Positions 1-8,907 of a DNA stretch of 64,000 nucleotides are shown in pieces. Under the pieces are notes generated by a model. It had not been told where the DNA came from. It worked only from the letters and a program-made list of their open reading frames with translations, and searched no databases. Each line of letters opens with the position of its first letter. The first letter of the stretch is position 1. Made by a program: the position numbers and the translations under genes. Source of the stretch: Lysobacter solisilvae (GTDB taxonomy: Bacteria; Pseudomonadota; Gammaproteobacteria; Xanthomonadales; Xanthomonadaceae); the NCBI RefSeq assembly GCF_016613535.2, contig NZ_CP071518.1, positions 62,001 to 126,000 of the forward strand, written 5' to 3'.

Positions 1-1660
1 GCTTGTCCTGCGCTTCCTGGTTCAGCGCGATGCCGTCCAGGTTGAGGTCGGCCGGCCGTGGCAGGTGCCCGATCGGCGTCTCAACGGCCGCCGCCTCGCC
101 CTTCACCCGCCGGATCATCCACTCCAGCACGCGAAGGTTGTCGCCGAAGCCCGGCCACATGAACTTGCCATCGTCGCCCTTGCGGAACCAGTTGACGTGG
201 AAGATCTTCGGCAGCTTCGCGCCGGCCGCGTCGAAAGACAGCCAGTGCGCAAAGTAGTCGGCGAAGTTGTAGCCGCAGAACGGCTTCATGGCCATGGGAT
301 CGCGGCGCATCACGCCGACCGCGCCGGTAGCGGCGGCGGTGGTTTCCGAACCCATCGCCGCGCCGACCAGCACGCCGTGCGTCCAGTCGCGGGCCTCGAA
401 CACCAGCGGCACCAGCGAGGCACGGCGGCCGCCGAAGACGATGGCGCTGATCGGCACGCCCTGCGCATCCTCGGCGCGTGGCGAGTAAGACGGGCACTGC
501 TTGGCGCTCACGGTGAAGCGGGAATTGGGATGCGCGGCCGGCGTCCCCTTGCTGAAATCGTAGTCATTTCCGCGCCAATCAATGACCGGCTTGCCGCCAC
601 CCAAGCCCTCCCACCACGGCTGGTTGTCCGCGGTGACGGCGACGTTGGTGAAGATGGTGTCGTGCGCGACGGTCTTGAGCGCGTTGGGATTGGAATTGAT
701 GGACGTGCCCGGCGCCACGCCGAAGAAGCCGGCCTCGGGATTGATGGCATACAGGCGGCCGTCGGCCCCGGGGCGCATCCAGCAGATGTCGTCGCCGACC
801 GTCCACACCTTCCAGCCCTGGGCGCGGTAGCCCTCCGGCGGGATCAGCATGGCCAGGTTGGTCTTGCCGCAGGCCGACGGGAACGCCGCGGCGATGTAAT
901 GCGTCTCGCCCTGCGGATTCTCCAGACCCAGGATCAGCATGTGCTCGGCCAGCCAGCCTTCCGAACGTGCCTGGTGCGAGGCGATGCGCAGCGCATGGCA
1001 CTTCTTGCCCAGCAGCGCGTTGCCGCCGTAGCCCGAACCGAAGGACTTGATCGTCAGTTCTTCCGGGAAATGCATGATGAAGCGGCGGTTCGGATCGAGC
1101 TCGCCGATCGAATGCAGGCCACGCACGAAGCTGCCCTCGCGCTCGATGCGCGCCAGCGCCGGGGCGCCCATGCGGGTCATGATGCGCATGTTGGCCACGA
1201 CGTAGGGCGAGTCGGTGATCTCCACGCCGCAACGCGACAGCGGCGAATCGATCGGCCCCATGCAGTAGGGGATCACGTACATCGTCCGGCCCTTCATGCA
1301 GCCGTCGAACAACGCGTCCATCTTGGCGTGGCCTTCGGCCGGCGACATCCAGTGGTTGTTGGGGCCGGCGTCGTCCTGCCTGGGCGTGCAGACGAAGGTC
1401 AGGTGCTCGACGCGGGCCACGTCGTCGGGATGGGAGCGGTGCAGCCAGCTGTTGGGGTGGGTCTGCTCGTTGAGCCGGATCAGGGTGCCGTCGCCTTCCA
1501 TCTTCGCGATCAAAGCCGCGTTCTCGGCGTCGCTGCCGTCGCACCAGTGGATGGTGTCGGGCTTTGTGAGCGCGGCTACTTGCGCGACCCAGTCATTCAG
1601 GGCGGCAAGCGTGCTGCGTCCAGTGTCATGCACTGGAGTTTTGGGCGACAGGTTGTTCAT
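1..1660 (-). CDS. pckG: Phosphoenolpyruvate carboxykinase, GTP-dependent (3' end cut by window edge)
   Basis: Converts oxaloacetate and GTP to phosphoenolpyruvate, CO2 and GDP, the entry step of gluconeogenesis. The frame is open from ATG at 1660 to the window edge, giving 553 residues of a family that is usually near 600, so roughly 50 C-terminal residues lie outside. The kinase-1 (P-loop) motif FPSACGKTN carries the family's reactive cysteine at about residue 264, and the DDICWM metal/nucleotide motif follows. The start is preceded by GAGAAAGG, which overlaps the end of the TetR gene 13 bases upstream on the same strand, so the two may share a transcript. The GTP-type enzyme, rather than the ATP type of enterics, fits Xanthomonadaceae. 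Confidence 0.95.
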   Translation of the reverse strand, partial: MNNLSPKTPVHDTGRSTLAALNDWVAQVAALTKPDTIHWCDGSDAENAALIAKMEGDGTLIRLNEQTHPNSWLHRSHPDDVARVEHLTFVCTPRQDDAGPNNHWMSPAEGHAKMDALFDGCMKGRTMYVIPYCMGPIDSPLSRCGVEITDSPYVVANMRIMTRMGAPALARIEREGSFVRGLHSIGELDPNRRFIMHFPEELTIKSFGSGYGGNALLGKKCHALRIASHQARSEGWLAEHMLILGLENPQGETHYIAAAFPSACGKTNLAMLIPPEGYRAQGWKVWTVGDDICWMRPGADGRLYAINPEAGFFGVAPGTSINSNPNALKTVAHDTIFTNVAVTADNQPWWEGLGGGKPVIDWRGNDYDFSKGTPAAHPNSRFTVSAKQCPSYSPRAEDAQGVPISAIVFGGRRASLVPLVFEARDWTHGVLVGAAMGSETTAAATGAVGVMRRDPMAMKPFCGYNFADYFAHWLSFDAAGAKLPKIFHVNWFRKGDDGKFMWPGFGDNLRVLEWMIRRVKGEAAAVETPIGHLPRPADLNLDGIALNQEAQDK

Positions 1661-1673
1661 CAACGGGCCTTTC

Positions 1674-2399
1674 TCAAGGATTGGAATGGGGAATCAGGGT
1701 CGCGGCCATGTGCTCGACGTAGGCCTCGAACTCCTCGTGCTGCATCCGGGTCTGGTGCAGCTGCAGGTTCAACTGCAGGAAGCCGACGTAGGCCGAGTAG
1801 AGGAGCTGGGCGCGATGGCGCGCGTCGGTGCGCGCCAGGCCGGCTTGCCGGAAGGAAGCGGTGAGGTAGTCCAGGCGGCGTTCCGAAACGCGGCCGATCA
1901 CCGGCTGGACCGCCGGGTGGTCCATGGCCTTGATCAGTTCGGAATAGACGACATGCGACTTGTATTCGTGCGCCACCAGGCTGAAGAGCGCGCGCAGGCG
2001 GGCCTTCGGATCGGTGATGGGTTCCAGTTCGCCGAACAGCAGGTCCTGCTCCATCTTCTCCCAACGCTCCAGCGCGGCGACCAGCAGCGCCTCGCGCGAG
2101 GGGAAATGCCAGTAGAAGCTGCCCTTGGTCACACCCAGCCGCCGCGCAAGCGGTTCGACCGCGACCGCGGCCACGCCCTGCTCGGCGATCAGGTCGAGCG
2201 CGGCGTTGGCCCAGTCGTCGGCGCTGAGCCGACCGGTGCGCTCGGGTTTCCCGCCTTCGGCCCTGGCATCGATCTGCTTCCCATCGGCGGGCCTTTCGGC
2301 ATTCCGGGTGGCCTCGTCGCGGAGCTCGTCTCGAGCGGGCCCTGCGCGGGTCGGATCAGGCTTGGCGGCGGTGGTCGTCATGCCGGTCAGTTTAACCAT
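1674..2399 (-). CDS. TetR/AcrR family transcriptional regulator
   Basis: Predicted one-component repressor of 241 residues. A TetR-type helix-turn-helix lies at about residues 62-105, with the recognition helix around [11 protein letters not shown]; the C-terminal ligand domain is not assigned. The first 55 residues are polar, and a second possible start lies at residue 7; neither has a strong ribosome-binding site. It is divergent from fadE (218 bp between starts) and directly upstream of pckG. That position suggests control of fatty-acid oxidation and possibly of gluconeogenesis. The ligand is unknown; an acyl-CoA is a guess from context. Confidence 0.88.
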   Translation of the reverse strand: MVKLTGMTTTAAKPDPTRAGPARDELRDEATRNAERPADGKQIDARAEGGKPERTGRLSADDWANAALDLIAEQGVAAVAVEPLARRLGVTKGSFYWHFPSREALLVAALERWEKMEQDLLFGELEPITDPKARLRALFSLVAHEYKSHVVYSELIKAMDHPAVQPVIGRVSERRLDYLTASFRQAGLARTDARHRAQLLYSAYVGFLQLNLQLHQTRMQHEEFEAYVEHMAATLIPHSNP

Positions 2400-2455
2400 A
2401 CGGTGCCGACTGTGACAGTACGCACACCCTCATTGGGCCCCCGCCGCGGTCCAGG

Positions 2456-2485
2456 TTGACACGGCGGGAACCACGCAACCATACT
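2456..2485 (+). promoter_or_regulatory. Candidate sigma-70 promoter of fadE
   Basis: A perfect -35 box TTGACA (2456-2461) is followed after 18 bp by CATACT (2480-2485), close to TATAAT. It lies 132 bp before the fadE ATG. Seen by eye only; no start site is known. Confidence 0.4.
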
Positions 2486-2495
2486 CGGCCGTATG
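2480..2495. promoter_or_regulatory. Candidate TetR operator overlapping the fadE -10 box
   Basis: CATAC (2480-2484) and GTATG (2491-2495) form an inverted repeat with a 6-bp centre, on top of the putative -10 box. The 8-mer AACCATAC occurs at 2477-2484 and again at 2394-2401 across the TetR start codon, so one protein could act at both ends of the divergent region. The arms are short and could be chance. Confidence 0.25.
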
Positions 2496-2616
2496 TTCAG
2501 CGTTTCATGCCATCGTTTGAATTCGCACCGGTGAAGCCCGCCGTTGTGGATCCACCGCTGGCGGCTGCTGGACCACTCGCCCTTTTTCGTCCGTCCGCTT
2601 CGCGTCGGAGTTCTGC

Positions 2617-5085
2617 ATGAGCATCGCACTGCCTTTCCTTGCCCTGATCCTGGTGGGCGCCGTGGCGGCATATCACCGCCTGCGCCTGCCGATCTGGGTC
2701 GCCGCCACGATCAGCGTCCTGGTGCTGTGCCTGCTGGCCGGCGCCAACGTGACCGCCACGATCGTCGCCACCCTCATCACCGCCCTGATCGCCGTGCCGC
2801 TGCTGCTGCCGCAGGTCCGGCTGCCCTTCATCACCCGGCCGCTGCTGGGCTTCTACACGAAGATCCTGCCGCCGCTGTCGGAAACCGAGCGGGTGGCGCT
2901 GGAAGCGGGCACGGTCGGTTTCGAGGGCGAGCTGTTCTCCGGCAAGCCGGACTGGGATGTCCTGCTCAGCCAGCCCCGTCCAGCGCTCACGCCCGACGAG
3001 CAGGCCTTCATCGATGGCCCGTGCGAGGAACTGTGCCGCATGGTCAACGACTGGGAGATCACCCACGTCCACGCCGACCTGACGCCGGAGATCTGGGACT
3101 ACATCAAGAAGAACCGCTTCTTCGGCATGATCGTGCCCAAGGAGTACGGCGGCCTGGGCTTCACCGCGCTGGGCAACCACAAGGTCATCCAGAAGCTGGC
3201 CACCGTCTCCACGGTGATCAGCTCCACCGTCGGCGTGCCCAACTCGCTGGGTCCGGCCGAACTGCTCATGCACTACGGCACGAAAGAGCAGAAGGACTAT
3301 TACCTGCCCCGCCTGGCCGACGGCCGTGAAGTGCCCTGCTTCGGCCTGACCGGCCCCTGGGCCGGCTCGGACGCCACGTCGATCCCCGACTACGGCATCG
3401 TGACGATGGGCGAATGGAACGGCGCGCGCGTGGTCGGCGTGAAGCTGACCTTCGACAAGCGCTACATCACCCTGGCGCCCGTGGCCACGCTGATCGGCCT
3501 GGCCTTCCGCATGTACGACCCGGACGGCCTGCTGGGCGATCGCCGGGACATCGGCATCACCCTGGGCCTGTTGCCGCGGGAAACGCCCGGCGTGGAAGTC
3601 GGCCGCCGCCACTTCCCGCTCAACTCGCCGTTCCAGAACGGCCCCGTCCACGGCAGGGAAGTCTTCATTCCGCTCAGCCAGCTGATCGGTGGCGAAGCCT
3701 ATGCCGGCAAGGGCTGGCAGATGCTCGTCGAATGCCTCTCCATCGGCCGTTCGATCACCCTGCCCTCCACCGCCAGCGGCGGCGCGAAGTTCGGCGCCGT
3801 GGTCACCGGCGCCTACGCGCGCATCCGCAAGCAGTTCGGCCTGTCGATCGGCCGCTTCGAGGGCGTGGAGGAAGCGCTCGCCCGGATCGGGGGCAAGGCC
3901 TATGCGATCAGCGCGCTGGCCGAAGCGTCGGCGGCGGCCGTCGCCCGCGGCGAACTGCCGGCCGTGCCGTCCACCATCTCCAAGTACCACTGCACCGAGA
4001 TGGCGCGCGAAGTGGCCACCGACGTGATGGACATCCATGGCGGCAAGGGCATCATCCTGGGCCCGAAGAACTACGCGGGCCGCAACTGGCAGGCGCTGCC
4101 GATCATGATCACGGTGGAAGGCGCGAACATCATGACGCGCTCGCTGATGATCTTCGGCCAGGGCGCGATCCTCTGCCACCCGTGGGTGCTCAAGGAAATG
4201 AAGGCCGCCGGCCTGGCCGATCCGGACGAGCGCCTGCGCGAATTCGACACCAACCTCTTCGGCCACATCGGCTTCGCCCTGTCCAACGCCGTGCGCAGCT
4301 GGTGGTACGGCTTCACCGGCGCCCGCCTGGGCAAGGCGCCGGGCGACGCCTACACCCGCCGCTACTACCGCAAGCTCAACCGGTATTCCGCCGCACTGGC
4401 GGTGATGGCCGACACCTCGATGCTGCTGCTGGGCGGCAAGCTCAAGTTCAAGGAATCGCTGTCCGGCCGCCTGGGCGACGTACTCAGCCAGCTCTACATC
4501 GCCAGCGCCATGCTCAAGCGTTACGAGGACCAGGGCCGTCCCGCGGCCGACCAGCCGCTGCTGGCCTGGGCGATCCACGACGCGGTGAACAAGATCGAGA
4601 CGGCGCTCTCCGCTGCCCTGCGCAACTTCCCGATCCGTCCGGTCGGCTACCTGCTGTGGATGCTGATCTTCCCGTGGGGCCGCCGCGCGCAAGCGCCCAG
4701 CGACCGCCTGGGACACAAGGTCGCCTCCCTGCTGATGTCGCCCAACGAGGCGCGCGACCGCCTCGCGCACGGCACCTTCATCACGCCCTGCGAGAACAAT
4801 CCGGCCGGCCGCATCAACAGCTACCTGCCGAAGGTGATCCTCGCCGAGCCGGTGGAGCGCAAGTTCCTCAAGGCGCTGAAGAACAGCGACATCGAAGCAC
4901 TGGACTTTACCGCCCAGCTGGACGAGGGCGTGCGCGAGGGGTGGATCACCCAGGACGAACGCCGCCAGCTGGAAGAGCTGCGCGAGATGACGATCGACGC
5001 AATCAGCGTCGACGATTTCGACACCGAGGAACTGCGTTCGGCCGGCTACCGGCGCGAAGGCCTGCACGCGCGCGCGGCGGCTTGA
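2617..5085 (+). CDS. fadE: Acyl-CoA dehydrogenase, FadE type
   Basis: FAD-dependent acyl-CoA dehydrogenase for the first step of beta-oxidation. At 822 residues it matches the long FadE form (E. coli about 814), not the roughly 380-residue ordinary enzymes. Three hydrophobic N-terminal stretches (residues 3-22, 27-45, 48-66) predict inner-membrane attachment. The central acyl-CoA dehydrogenase fold includes FGLTGPWAGSDATS and, near residue 500, the conserved MITVEGANIMTRSL segment; a FadE-specific C-terminal domain follows. GGAG lies just upstream of the ATG. It is divergent from a TetR gene and followed 75 bp later by a hotdog-fold gene, which fits a fatty-acid degradation unit. Confidence 0.95.
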   Translation: MSIALPFLALILVGAVAAYHRLRLPIWVAATISVLVLCLLAGANVTATIVATLITALIAVPLLLPQVRLPFITRPLLGFYTKILPPLSETERVALEAGTVGFEGELFSGKPDWDVLLSQPRPALTPDEQAFIDGPCEELCRMVNDWEITHVHADLTPEIWDYIKKNRFFGMIVPKEYGGLGFTALGNHKVIQKLATVSTVISSTVGVPNSLGPAELLMHYGTKEQKDYYLPRLADGREVPCFGLTGPWAGSDATSIPDYGIVTMGEWNGARVVGVKLTFDKRYITLAPVATLIGLAFRMYDPDGLLGDRRDIGITLGLLPRETPGVEVGRRHFPLNSPFQNGPVHGREVFIPLSQLIGGEAYAGKGWQMLVECLSIGRSITLPSTASGGAKFGAVVTGAYARIRKQFGLSIGRFEGVEEALARIGGKAYAISALAEASAAAVARGELPAVPSTISKYHCTEMAREVATDVMDIHGGKGIILGPKNYAGRNWQALPIMITVEGANIMTRSLMIFGQGAILCHPWVLKEMKAAGLADPDERLREFDTNLFGHIGFALSNAVRSWWYGFTGARLGKAPGDAYTRRYYRKLNRYSAALAVMADTSMLLLGGKLKFKESLSGRLGDVLSQLYIASAMLKRYEDQGRPAADQPLLAWAIHDAVNKIETALSAALRNFPIRPVGYLLWMLIFPWGRRAQAPSDRLGHKVASLLMSPNEARDRLAHGTFITPCENNPAGRINSYLPKVILAEPVERKFLKALKNSDIEALDFTAQLDEGVREGWITQDERRQLEELREMTIDAISVDDFDTEELRSAGYRREGLHARAAA

Positions 5086-5160
5086 CGCTCGCGATCGCAG
5101 CGACGGACGGCGGGCGCGTCCCGCCGTCCCTGCCTTCCGCCCGATCCCAGGAAACCGGCG

Positions 5161-5634
5161 ATGACTCCACCCGTCCTCTCGATGTACCGCAAGCTCGTGC
5201 GCTGGCCGGCTGGCCGCTGGCTCTTCGCGCGCGCCGTGTGCTTCCGCGTGCCCTACTTCGGCACGATCGGCCCGCGTTTCCTCACGCTCGAACCGGGTCG
5301 CTGCGAAGCGACGATCGCCGACCGTCGCCGCGTGCACAACCACCTGGGGACGGTGCACGCGATCGCCCTGTGCAACCTGGCCGAACTCTGCGCGGGCATG
5401 CTCAGCGAAGTGTCGTTGCCGCCGACGATGCGCTGGATCCCCAAGGGCATGAGCGTGCAATACCTGAAGAAGGCGCGCGGCACCATGCATGCCGTGGCCA
5501 CGCCGGACATTCCGATCGTCCATGCCGCGCAGGGCTACGACCTGCCGATCACCGTGCCGGTCACGGACCCGCAGGGCCAGGAAGTCTTCCGGGCGCACAT
5601 CGTCATGTGGCTGACGCCCAGAAGCGGCGAATGA
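5161..5634 (+). CDS. Hotdog-fold DUF4442 family protein (putative acyl-CoA thioesterase)
   Basis: A 157-residue protein of the hotdog superfamily (DUF4442, PaaI/YiiD-like). The stretch NHLGTVHAIALCNLAELCAG (about residues 60-79) looks like the central hotdog helix, with a candidate acidic catalytic residue. An AGGAAA ribosome-binding site precedes the ATG. Its place 75 bp after fadE suggests cotranscription and hydrolysis of acyl-CoA intermediates, but the substrate is not evident from sequence. Confidence 0.75.
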   Translation: MTPPVLSMYRKLVRWPAGRWLFARAVCFRVPYFGTIGPRFLTLEPGRCEATIADRRRVHNHLGTVHAIALCNLAELCAGMLSEVSLPPTMRWIPKGMSVQYLKKARGTMHAVATPDIPIVHAAQGYDLPITVPVTDPQGQEVFRAHIVMWLTPRSGE

Positions 5635-5663
5635 TCAGGCCCGTTGCGGTCTGAAGCCCAGAC

Positions 5664-5999
5664 TGGGCTTTGAAAGCCAAACGCTGGGCTTTGAAAGCCA
5701 AATGCTGGGCTTTGAAAGCCAAACGCTGGGCTTTGAAAGCCAAACGCTGGGCTTTGAAAGCCAAACACTGGGCTTTGAAAGCCAAACGCTGGGCTCTGAA
5801 AGCCAAACGCTGGGCTTTGAAAGCCAAACGCTGGGCTCTGGAAGCCAAACGCTGGGCTCTGGAAGCCAATCGCTGGGCTACGAAAGCCCGATGCTGGGCT
5901 CTGGAAGCCAAACCTTTGGCTCCGAAAGCCAAACTGTTGGCTTCCAAAGCCAGTCGTTGGACTCGAAAAGCCGAAAGCGGGGCCTTGAAGGCCCAATGC
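5664..5999. repeat. Sixteen tandem 21-bp units, each with a hairpin palindrome
   Basis: Fills most of the 552-bp gap between the hotdog gene (plus strand) and the DUF1304 gene (minus strand). Units start every 21 bp from 5664 with consensus TGGGCTTTGAAAGCCAAACGC. Inside each is the 13-bp inverted repeat GGCTTT-G-AAAGCC. Units 1-6 are nearly identical and the later ones diverge. Unit 16 has changed both arms together to GGCCTT-G-AAGGCC, keeping the pairing. A degenerate partial unit lies on each side. Because 21 is a multiple of 3, all six frames stay open and give repetitive peptides such as LGFESQT; none has a start context or gene-like composition. I see no gene in the rest of the gap. Confidence 0.9.
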
Positions 6000-6186
6000 C
6001 GGGCTCCCGCGACCTGCCGCCGCCATCCCGTCCCGGCCAGCAGGCACAACCTGCTGGCGTTCGATGACGCGCGCACCCGTGGTCCGCCAGCGCGTCCCTC
6101 ACCCCACAAACGGGGAAGGAGCTGATCGCCGCAAACGGGGGATGGACTTGCTCAACTCGAAGTCGCCTTGCCCACCCCTCCTCCAC

Positions 6187-6537
6187 TCACCCCATCACCA
6201 CGGCCACAATCGCCAGCAGTGCCGGCAGCGCCTGCACGAAGAAGATCCGCCGGTTGACGCTCCACGCGCCGTAAACGCCGGCCACCACGACGCAGGCCAG
6301 GAAGAACAGCGTGTACTCGCGTGAGCCCGTGGCCGCGGCGTACACCAGCCCGGCGGCGAGGAAGCCGTTGTAGAGCCCCTGGTTGGCGGCCAGGACGCGC
6401 GACTGCTCGGCCTTCTCCGGCGTCTGCCGGAAAACCTTCAGCCCCGGTGGGCGTGTCCACAGGAACATCTCGAGCACGAGGAAATAGACGTGCAGCAGGG
6501 CCACCAGGCCCACGAGGACGAGCGCGACAAGGGACAT
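6187..6537 (-). CDS. DUF1304 family membrane protein
   Basis: A 116-residue integral membrane protein with four hydrophobic segments (about residues 3-24, 52-70, 75-92, 98-115), as in the DUF1304 family. The motif MFLWTRPPGLKVF after the first helix and the N-Q-G-L-Y-N-G-F segment before the second are characteristic. The start at 6537 has a clear GGAGG. It is last in a minus-strand run, 17 bp after the metallophosphoesterase gene. Molecular function unknown. Confidence 0.85.
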   Translation of the reverse strand: MSLVALVLVGLVALLHVYFLVLEMFLWTRPPGLKVFRQTPEKAEQSRVLAANQGLYNGFLAAGLVYAAATGSREYTLFFLACVVVAGVYGAWSVNRRIFFVQALPALLAIVAVVMG

Positions 6538-6554
6538 GCGACCTCCAGTTCGGA

Positions 6555-7433
6555 TCAGGGATGCATTGGCGCCGGCGTCGCACCGCGCAACGTCAGGCGG
6601 GAAACTTCGGGCGGCACGCCGAAGCGCACCGGCAGGATGCTCGTGCCGATGCCGGGAGTGACGAACAGGTGGCGCCCGCCCTCGACGATATGCCCGATCG
6701 CATAGCGTTCGCCGTATTTCGACGGCACGATCGGCCGGCCGAGCAGCGGCAGCGCCACCTGGCCGCCATGCGTGTGCCCGGCCACGACCAGCGCCGCGCG
6801 AGCCGGCATGCGCGGAAACAGGTCGGGGTTGTGGGTCAGTGCGATCACCGGCAGGCCGTCGTGCGCCGCAGGTGCGAACGCGCGCACCAGGTCGGGCTCG
6901 CCCTCCCAGTAGTCGCCGATCCCGACGATCCACAGCTCGCATCCGCGCAGCCGCACGCGCCGCGCGTCGTTCTCCAGCATCACCACGCCCGCCGACTCGA
7001 GCGCGGCGCGCGTGCGCGGACCGTCGTCCCACCAGTCGTGGTTGCCCAGCACGGCGAACACGGGTTTGCGCGCGGTGAGCGGACGCAGGTGTTCGGCGAT
7101 GGTGGCCGCGGAAACGTAGCGGCCCAGCGCCACGCCCTGGATCAGGTAATCGCCACCCAGCAGCACCGCGTCGCTGTCGCTGGCGGCCAACCGCTGCACG
7201 ATGTGGTCCAGGCGCCCGATCCCGTTGTGCGGTGAGCCCACGTGCAGGTCGGCGAGCGCGTCCACGCGCAGGCCGTCGCACTGCGCGGGCCAGCCGGGCA
7301 GGTCCAGCGTGTGCGGTGCTTCGAGCAGACGGCGCGGTTCGATGACGAAGCCCCACGCGGCGCCCGCGAGCGCCAGCAGCGTCCCGGCGCGCCAGGCCCG
7401 CCGCAGACCGACGCGCCATGCGCCCGGTTTCAC
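6555..7433 (-). CDS. Membrane-anchored metallophosphoesterase (YkuE/YaeI-like)
   Basis: Calcineurin-like two-metal phosphoesterase of 292 residues. An N-terminal hydrophobic helix (about 15-32) is followed by the metal-binding motifs in order: ADLH (61-64), GGDY (93-96), GNHD (130-133), ALTHNP (198-203) and GHTHGG (219-224). GTG at 7433 is chosen as start because it overlaps the stop of the upstream MFS gene as GTGA; no nearby ATG fits. Relatives act on phosphodiesters or lipid A precursors; the substrate here is not known. Confidence 0.85.
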   Translation of the reverse strand: MKPGAWRVGLRRAWRAGTLLALAGAAWGFVIEPRRLLEAPHTLDLPGWPAQCDGLRVDALADLHVGSPHNGIGRLDHIVQRLAASDSDAVLLGGDYLIQGVALGRYVSAATIAEHLRPLTARKPVFAVLGNHDWWDDGPRTRAALESAGVVMLENDARRVRLRGCELWIVGIGDYWEGEPDLVRAFAPAAHDGLPVIALTHNPDLFPRMPARAALVVAGHTHGGQVALPLLGRPIVPSKYGERYAIGHIVEGGRHLFVTPGIGTSILPVRFGVPPEVSRLTLRGATPAPMHP

Positions 7434-8749
7434 GGCTTGGCCGGCGCCGGATGGGCGGCCACCTGACCCTGCCGGGACATGCGCACACCGATCATCGCGG
7501 CCATCAGCGCCGCGGTCGCGCTGATCGCAGCGAAGCCGGCGGTGGCCACGCCCACCGCCCGCAGCGCGTTCATGCCCAGCGCGATGCCAAGGTCGCCGAA
7601 GCGCCAGACCGCGGTATCGACCGCATTCTGTCCCTTGTAGCGCTCGTTGCGCGGCACGCGGGTGAACAGGCTGTGCCGCGCCGGTTCGGCCATGCCGTAC
7701 GCCAGCCCCCGGCTCACCACCAGCGCCACCACCACCGCCGGGAATCCGGCCACCAGCGGGGCGTGCGGGTCGGCGGAGAAGATCACCAGCGACAGCGCCA
7801 CCAGGCTGACGCTGGCCCACACCGCGATCAGCACGCCGGGCCCGCGCCGCGGCAGCAGCCAGCGCGTCACGAACAGCTGCAACAGCACGGTCAGCACATT
7901 GGCGGCCAGGTCCGTCTCGGCGGCGAAGCGCGTGCGATCGACCGCGTTGGTGAACGTGGCGCCGGAGTAGTCGGCCACCAGGGCGTAATTGACCGTCCCG
8001 ATGCCGTCGGCCAGCAGCAGCAGCAGCGCCATCGAACGCATGAACGGATGGGTGAAGATCTGCCGCAGGCCGTCCAGCATGCCGCCGCCGACGGCCGCCT
8101 CGTGGTGGCGTTCATGGCGACGCGCGCCATGGGCGCGTGCCCACCGGCCGAGCAGCATCGCGCACCCCACGGCGACGCACAGCAACGTGGCCGACACGCC
8201 CAGCAGCGGTGCGACGCCGATGACGTCCACCAGCGCGCGCGTCAGCAGCGGACCGGTGATCGCCCCCAGCGTGCCCGCGATGGCGATGACGGGAAACAGC
8301 CGGCGCGACTGCTCCTCGCTCCAGATGTCGGACATGAAGGTCCAGAACACCGACACCACGAACAGGTTGAACACGCTCACCCAGACGAAGAACACCATCC
8401 CCAGCGCGCGCGGGCTCAGCAGGCCCTGGTGGGTGAACAGCGGAATGAAACCGACCAGGCACGCCACGAAGAATCCATACACCGCCGGCACCACGACACG
8501 GCGCGGATACCGCGCTACCAGCGCCCCGAATACCGGCGCCAGCGCCAGCGTGGCGACGAAGGTCGCCGCGTAGAACCAGGGCAACTGGGTGGAGCCGACC
8601 GCCGCCGAGAGCTGCTCGCGCACGGGCCGCATGACGTAGTAGGCGGTCAGCACGCAGAAGAAGTAGACGAACGACAGCAGGACCGCGTGCCATTCGCCGG
8701 CCCGGACGCGCGAAGTGGGCACCGGCGCGGTGGCATCCGGAAGGTTCAT
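7430..8749 (-). CDS. MFS-type transporter, resembling COG3202 nucleotide carriers
   Basis: Polytopic membrane protein of about 439 residues with some twelve hydrophobic segments. The early motif AYYVMRPVREQLS resembles the bacterial proteins annotated as ATP/ADP translocase-like MFS members, but transport of nucleotides is not established for these. ATG at 8749 is preferred; the frame is open further upstream but without hydrophobic sequence. Its stop overlaps the start of the metallophosphoesterase gene by 4 bp, so the two are probably translationally coupled. Confidence 0.75.
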   Translation of the reverse strand: MNLPDATAPVPTSRVRAGEWHAVLLSFVYFFCVLTAYYVMRPVREQLSAAVGSTQLPWFYAATFVATLALAPVFGALVARYPRRVVVPAVYGFFVACLVGFIPLFTHQGLLSPRALGMVFFVWVSVFNLFVVSVFWTFMSDIWSEEQSRRLFPVIAIAGTLGAITGPLLTRALVDVIGVAPLLGVSATLLCVAVGCAMLLGRWARAHGARRHERHHEAAVGGGMLDGLRQIFTHPFMRSMALLLLLADGIGTVNYALVADYSGATFTNAVDRTRFAAETDLAANVLTVLLQLFVTRWLLPRRGPGVLIAVWASVSLVALSLVIFSADPHAPLVAGFPAVVVALVVSRGLAYGMAEPARHSLFTRVPRNERYKGQNAVDTAVWRFGDLGIALGMNALRAVGVATAGFAAISATAALMAAMIGVRMSRQGQVAAHPAPAKP

Positions 8750-8907
8750 GCGCGGCCCAGGGCAGGAGGAATGCGCGCACGGTAGCCCAAGGGACAGGCC
8801 ACGGCCACCTTGCCAGGGCCCCGGGGGACGCGCCCGGGCCGCCCCGCGAGCATTTGCTCTAGTCCCCGGGCATAGTTTCCAGCCGATCACCGCGTGGGGC
8901 ATCCGCC

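Noticed and set aside
2497..5598. Minus-strand ORF of about 1030 codons opposite fadE
   Set aside because: Arg/Gln/Ala/His-rich translation typical of the antisense frame of a high-GC gene; fadE on the other strand has clear homology.
5670..6125. ORFs within the 21-bp array coding repeated heptapeptides (LGFESQT, KAKRWAL, FGFQSPA)
   Set aside because: Open frames follow automatically from a 21-bp stop-free repeat in all six frames; no ribosome-binding site, and no frame is preferred.
6187..7488. 433-codon minus-strand ORF as a single gene
   Set aside because: Only its C-terminal 116 codons (DUF1304) are gene-like; the rest overlaps the metallophosphoesterase gene in another frame.
8850..8876. 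TTGCTC and CATAGT as a promoter for the GMC oxidoreductase gene
   Set aside because: The spacing is only 11 bp.
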